Assembly (NCBI GenBank): GCA_016291135.1
Contig: JAEFAE010000029.1
Location: 1 to 35,825 of the forward strand
Source: Bacteroidales bacterium
GTDB lineage: Bacteria; Bacteroidota; Bacteroidia; Bacteroidales; F082
DNA: 35,825 nucleotides
Direction of reading: 5' to 3'
This document shows positions 33,772 to 35,825 of this stretch, piece by piece; within the stretch, counting starts at the first letter, position 1, and every line of letters begins with the position of its first letter. The translations under genes and the position numbers were made by a program. The notes under the pieces are model-generated. The model saw only the letters and a program-made list of their open reading frames with translations. It made no database searches and was not told the origin of the DNA.

Positions 33772-33801
33772 TTGCTGTTTCGACAAATATTGTTATTTTT
33801 G
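33772..33801 (+). promoter_or_regulatory. Promoter of tRNA-Thr
   Basis: TTG at 33772-33774 is followed after 19 nt by TATTTTTG at 33794-33801. As at tRNA-Asn, the -7 element runs into TTTGCAGCCGCAAA (33798-33811). Confidence 0.8.
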
Positions 33802-33815
33802 CAGCCGCAAAAGAC

Positions 33816-33888
<73 letters not shown>

Positions 33889-33889
33889 C

Positions 33890-33925
33890 AAAAAAAGGGT
33901 GACGGAAGATCCGCCACCCTTTTTT
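33890..33925. terminator. Terminator after tRNA-Thr
   Basis: GGGTG-A-CGGA / TCCG-C-CACCC form a long stem with one mismatch and a 2-nt loop. Seven A's lie before it and six T's after, so it can work on both strands. It also closes the minus-strand RHS/immunity cassette. Confidence 0.85.
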
Positions 33926-33949
33926 AGAATGAAAACGAGAACAAGCCAG

Positions 33950-34087
33950 TTACTGCTTGACCACTTTTTTCACGCAGCGTTGTCCGTTTTGGGTGCTGAC
34001 GTCCTCGTCGATGCAGCAGATGTCGCTGTGGTTATTCAAATCAAATCCATCGCAATAAATTGTGACTTGGCCTCTATTTGAATATAG
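33950..34087 (-). pseudogene. 3' remnant of a protein gene at the edge of the RHS cassette
   Basis: A minus-strand frame ends at TAA 33950-33952 and stays open for about 46 codons back to a stop, with no ATG. It encodes ...VTIYCDGFDLNNHSDICCIDED, then VSTQNGQRCVKKVVKQ. The last 30 codons use GC-rich, host-like codons (GAC, GAG, GTC, AGC, ACC), unlike the AT-rich genes upstream. I read it as the tail of an older gene whose front was replaced when the AT-rich cassette arrived. It could instead be a short gene starting at TTG, or chance; the protein family is not recognised. Confidence 0.45.
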
Positions 34088-34102
34088 TAATTATATACGG
34101 AA

Positions 34103-34507
34103 TTAAATCCAAGCTAATACCATAACTGCAGTCATCAACAATTGATAGTATGCTATAACCCAATGCCAAAGACCGTCATTCTTACTTGTAAAATAATATA
34201 CTGGGAAAATAAATATAAGAAACAACGAAAAAAACACATTCCAAAGTCCCATGAACCAATTAAAAAAAGATTCAACGATCATATTAAAAGTTGGGACAAA
34301 ATCATCATCAGACCAAAACGTCACTTCATCTTTGTTTGTAATTTCTCCAGTTGCAAGATCATACTGAGGATATATCCGGTGTTCAGGTAAATAATTTAGA
34401 TAATTATCTTTGCGCCAAGATGTTCCAAAATAGATACATGACAATATGCTCAATAGAAAAAACAATTCAACAAGGATAAAAAACAAAATTTTTATAGTTC
34501 GATTCAT
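34103..34507 (-). CDS. Small membrane protein, candidate RHS immunity protein (paralogue 2)
   Basis: This 134-residue, AT-rich gene is of unknown family. Hydrophobic segments lie at about 5-27 (IKILFFILVELFFLLSILSC), 84-108 and 114-133. It is clearly related to the upstream 90-residue protein. Shared features are the N-terminus M-[NK]-R-x-I-K-[IV]-L-F-F-x-x-V-E-L, the TSWR/SSWRE motif, and the C-terminal WxWVIAYYQL. It has an extra loop of about 35 residues (YPQYDLATGEITNKDEV...). It follows the paralogue by 13 bp and the RHS gene before that. Small membrane proteins directly downstream of an RHS toxin tip are often cognate immunity proteins, so that role is inferred. Confidence 0.75.
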   Translation of the reverse strand: MNRTIKILFFILVELFFLLSILSCIYFGTSWRKDNYLNYLPEHRIYPQYDLATGEITNKDEVTFWSDDDFVPTFNMIVESFFNWFMGLWNVFFSLFLIFIFPVYYFTSKNDGLWHWVIAYYQLLMTAVMVLAWI

Positions 34508-34520
34508 AGTTATGAGGTTT

Positions 34521-34793
34521 CTAATCCGAAATAAGCATAATCAATAAAAAATAGGGGGTAAAAAACACCAATTGATAATAAGCGATAACCCAAGGCCATA
34601 TTTTGTTCTTATTACCCATAAAATGAAAAATGGGAATAATTGATATTAGAAGTATTCCGAGGAAATAGATCTGGTTTTGGAATAACCAGGTTTCTCTCCA
34701 AGACGAACAGGGGGAGATAAATAAATTCAACATGGTTATAATAAACCATAATTCAACAAAAACAAAGAATAAAACCTTGATAATTCGTTTCAT
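34521..34793 (-). CDS. Small membrane protein, candidate RHS immunity protein (paralogue 1)
   Basis: This 90-residue protein has three hydrophobic stretches (about 5-25, 41-58 and 67-88) and the motifs SSWRETW and WPWVIAYYQL, shared with the next gene. It starts 7 bp after the RHS stop codon, the usual place for an immunity gene. No known immunity family is recognised. The shortened central region compared with its paralogue suggests duplication followed by divergence. AT-rich composition matches the toxin tip and differs from the rest of the window. Confidence 0.75.
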   Translation of the reverse strand: MKRIIKVLFFVFVELWFIITMLNLFISPCSSWRETWLFQNQIYFLGILLISIIPIFHFMGNKNKIWPWVIAYYQLVFFTPYFLLIMLISD

Positions 34794-34800
34794 GTTATTA

Positions 34801-35825
34801 TTATTTAATAAGTAACGCTGAACGGAATAAGTTTTCCCAAGTTGGATCGAGTTGATCCATGGTCATCCATCCGAATTGATAATTTGCAAGTGAAAAAGTT
34901 TTTAGAACCGCCCGATTAAACTTTGAAAAATAAACCTCTCCGTTACTTGCTATGATAGGTTGAGGATGATATCCATATTTTCCGGGAACTTTATACACTT
35001 TATCAGCGTATTTACAGGTTGCCAATCCGTCAACATTTACTTTTATTCCTTTATGAGGGTCTATTTTATATTCTCCAACACCATATTTACCATCTTCTGG
35101 TTTATAATATGCTACGTAGTCACTATTGTTAACAACTGTATAGTCATCCGCATCTAGGAACATTTCGGTTCCTCCATCAATACTTGCGTAATTGGAGGGA
35201 ATGATATCATATTGTTTTGCGTTACCCGTAAAAAACTCTCTATGATTTATAACGGCGTCAATTCCACCACATATTCCGCCTATCACTGCACCACTTCCAA
35301 GTCCAACCACTCCTTCTTTCAAACCGTTTTGAAAGCTTTTTCCAAAACTATTCCCGGCAATCAACGAATTGCCTGTTCCCGAGATAATACCACTTGAAAA
35401 TCCCGAAGCGGCTCCAGTACCTGCACCAGCAAAAAAACCAGTTGACGTTATCGTGGCAGAACCTACAAAACCAGATGCAAAACTTCCTCCTGCAATAGTG
35501 GCATTGATTCCACTTCCAACAGCAAGTCCTGCCGCGCCTGATAAAGCTCCAATACCAACTGCCAAAAAGAACTCACCAACATTATTAACATTGCCTGCCG
35601 CGATTTGAGAAAAACCATTAAAAATGGCTCCAAGGACAGCTGCGGCAATGATATCATCTATCCCAAAAACTTCTCCCGTCGGGTCGCTGTACATCACCGG
35701 GTTGTTCAAACAGTAGCTGTACCTGTTGTAGTTCTGTGTGAAGTCGGGCATCTGGACGTAGGGGTCGGGCGAGAAGAAGCGCCCAAGGACGGGGTCGTAG
35801 AGGCGGGCGTTGGCGTTGACGATCT
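34801..35825 (-). CDS. RHS-repeat polymorphic toxin, C-terminal part (5' end off the window)
   Basis: The frame enters from the right edge. The first residues read NARLYDPVLGRFFSPDPYVQ and continue through NYNRYSYCLNNPVMYSDPTGE, the RHS repeat-associated core domain that closes the toxin-enclosing shell. Nearly the whole protein N-terminal to this is missing. After PTGE comes a Gly/Ala-rich hydrophobic stretch of about 150 residues, then a tip domain of about 140 residues (from HREFFTGNAKQYD to the end). The tip has YVAYYKPEDGKYGVGEY and YGYHPQPIIASNGEVYF segments that I cannot match to a known toxin. DNA after the core is markedly more AT-rich. Two paralogous membrane genes follow at once. 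It is likely a contact- or secretion-delivered antibacterial toxin. Confidence 0.88.
   Translation of the reverse strand, partial: IVNANARLYDPVLGRFFSPDPYVQMPDFTQNYNRYSYCLNNPVMYSDPTGEVFGIDDIIAAAVLGAIFNGFSQIAAGNVNNVGEFFLAVGIGALSGAAGLAVGSGINATIAGGSFASGFVGSATITSTGFFAGAGTGAASGFSSGIISGTGNSLIAGNSFGKSFQNGLKEGVVGLGSGAVIGGICGGIDAVINHREFFTGNAKQYDIIPSNYASIDGGTEMFLDADDYTVVNNSDYVAYYKPEDGKYGVGEYKIDPHKGIKVNVDGLATCKYADKVYKVPGKYGYHPQPIIASNGEVYFSKFNRAVLKTFSLANYQFGWMTMDQLDPTWENLFRSALLIK

Overview
The window is chromosomal DNA from a member of the Bacteroidota, most likely an uncultured or poorly characterised Bacteroidales. Four things point there: -7 promoter elements of the TAnnTTTG type in front of many genes, Bacteroidota-specific families (DUF3244, DUF4954, DUF3109, the EF-G2 paralogue, a TPR-transmembrane-HTH lipoprotein), short A-rich leaders in place of strong Shine-Dalgarno sites, and a secreted peptidase with a type IX secretion (T9SS) C-terminal sorting domain. 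The T9SS signal argues against a typical Bacteroides species and for a lineage in the Porphyromonas/Paludibacter/rumen-gut Bacteroidales range. No name can be given from sequence alone.

Layout. 1-4534 (minus) holds surface and sensory genes: a YadA-head/fibre-like secreted protein cut by the left edge, a DUF3244 protein, a TPR lipoprotein with a cytoplasmic HTH, and a MORN-repeat secreted protein. After a 543-bp AT-rich spacer with a 15-bp inverted repeat, rpiB-lutB-cysQ run on the plus strand to a shared terminator. EF-G2 and an adenosine-kinase-like PfkB protein follow on the minus strand, then tRNA-Asn.

11358-19488 (minus) looks like one tightly packed eight-gene operon read from a good promoter at 19514-19543: S23-type four-helix bundle protein, galE, DUF4954 left-handed beta-helix protein, nagB, a WbpB-like dehydrogenase, manC, a GT2 glycosyltransferase and a GNAT/FemAB-like protein. 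Together they suggest amino-sugar/nucleotide-sugar supply for a surface glycan. Divergently, tsaB and a T9SS-exported M28 peptidase follow. argF (ornithine carbamoyltransferase) has a leader made of intergenic repeats. Next come an unknown membrane protein, DUF3109, a CarboxypepD_reg-like secreted protein, comF, a field of short palindromic repeats, a fused double-ATPase ABC protein, an M15 peptidase, nrdG-nrdD (anaerobic ribonucleotide reductase), rnr and tRNA-Thr.

The right end (33950-35825) is the most accessory part. It is an RHS-family polymorphic toxin whose conserved core is at the window edge. Its C-terminal tip is AT-rich and unfamiliar. It is followed within 7 and 13 bp by two small membrane proteins that are paralogues of each other and are good candidates for tandem immunity genes. 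A host-like 3' gene remnant lies beyond them, before tRNA-Thr. This RHS tip plus duplicated immunity pair is the best candidate for an undescribed system in the window.
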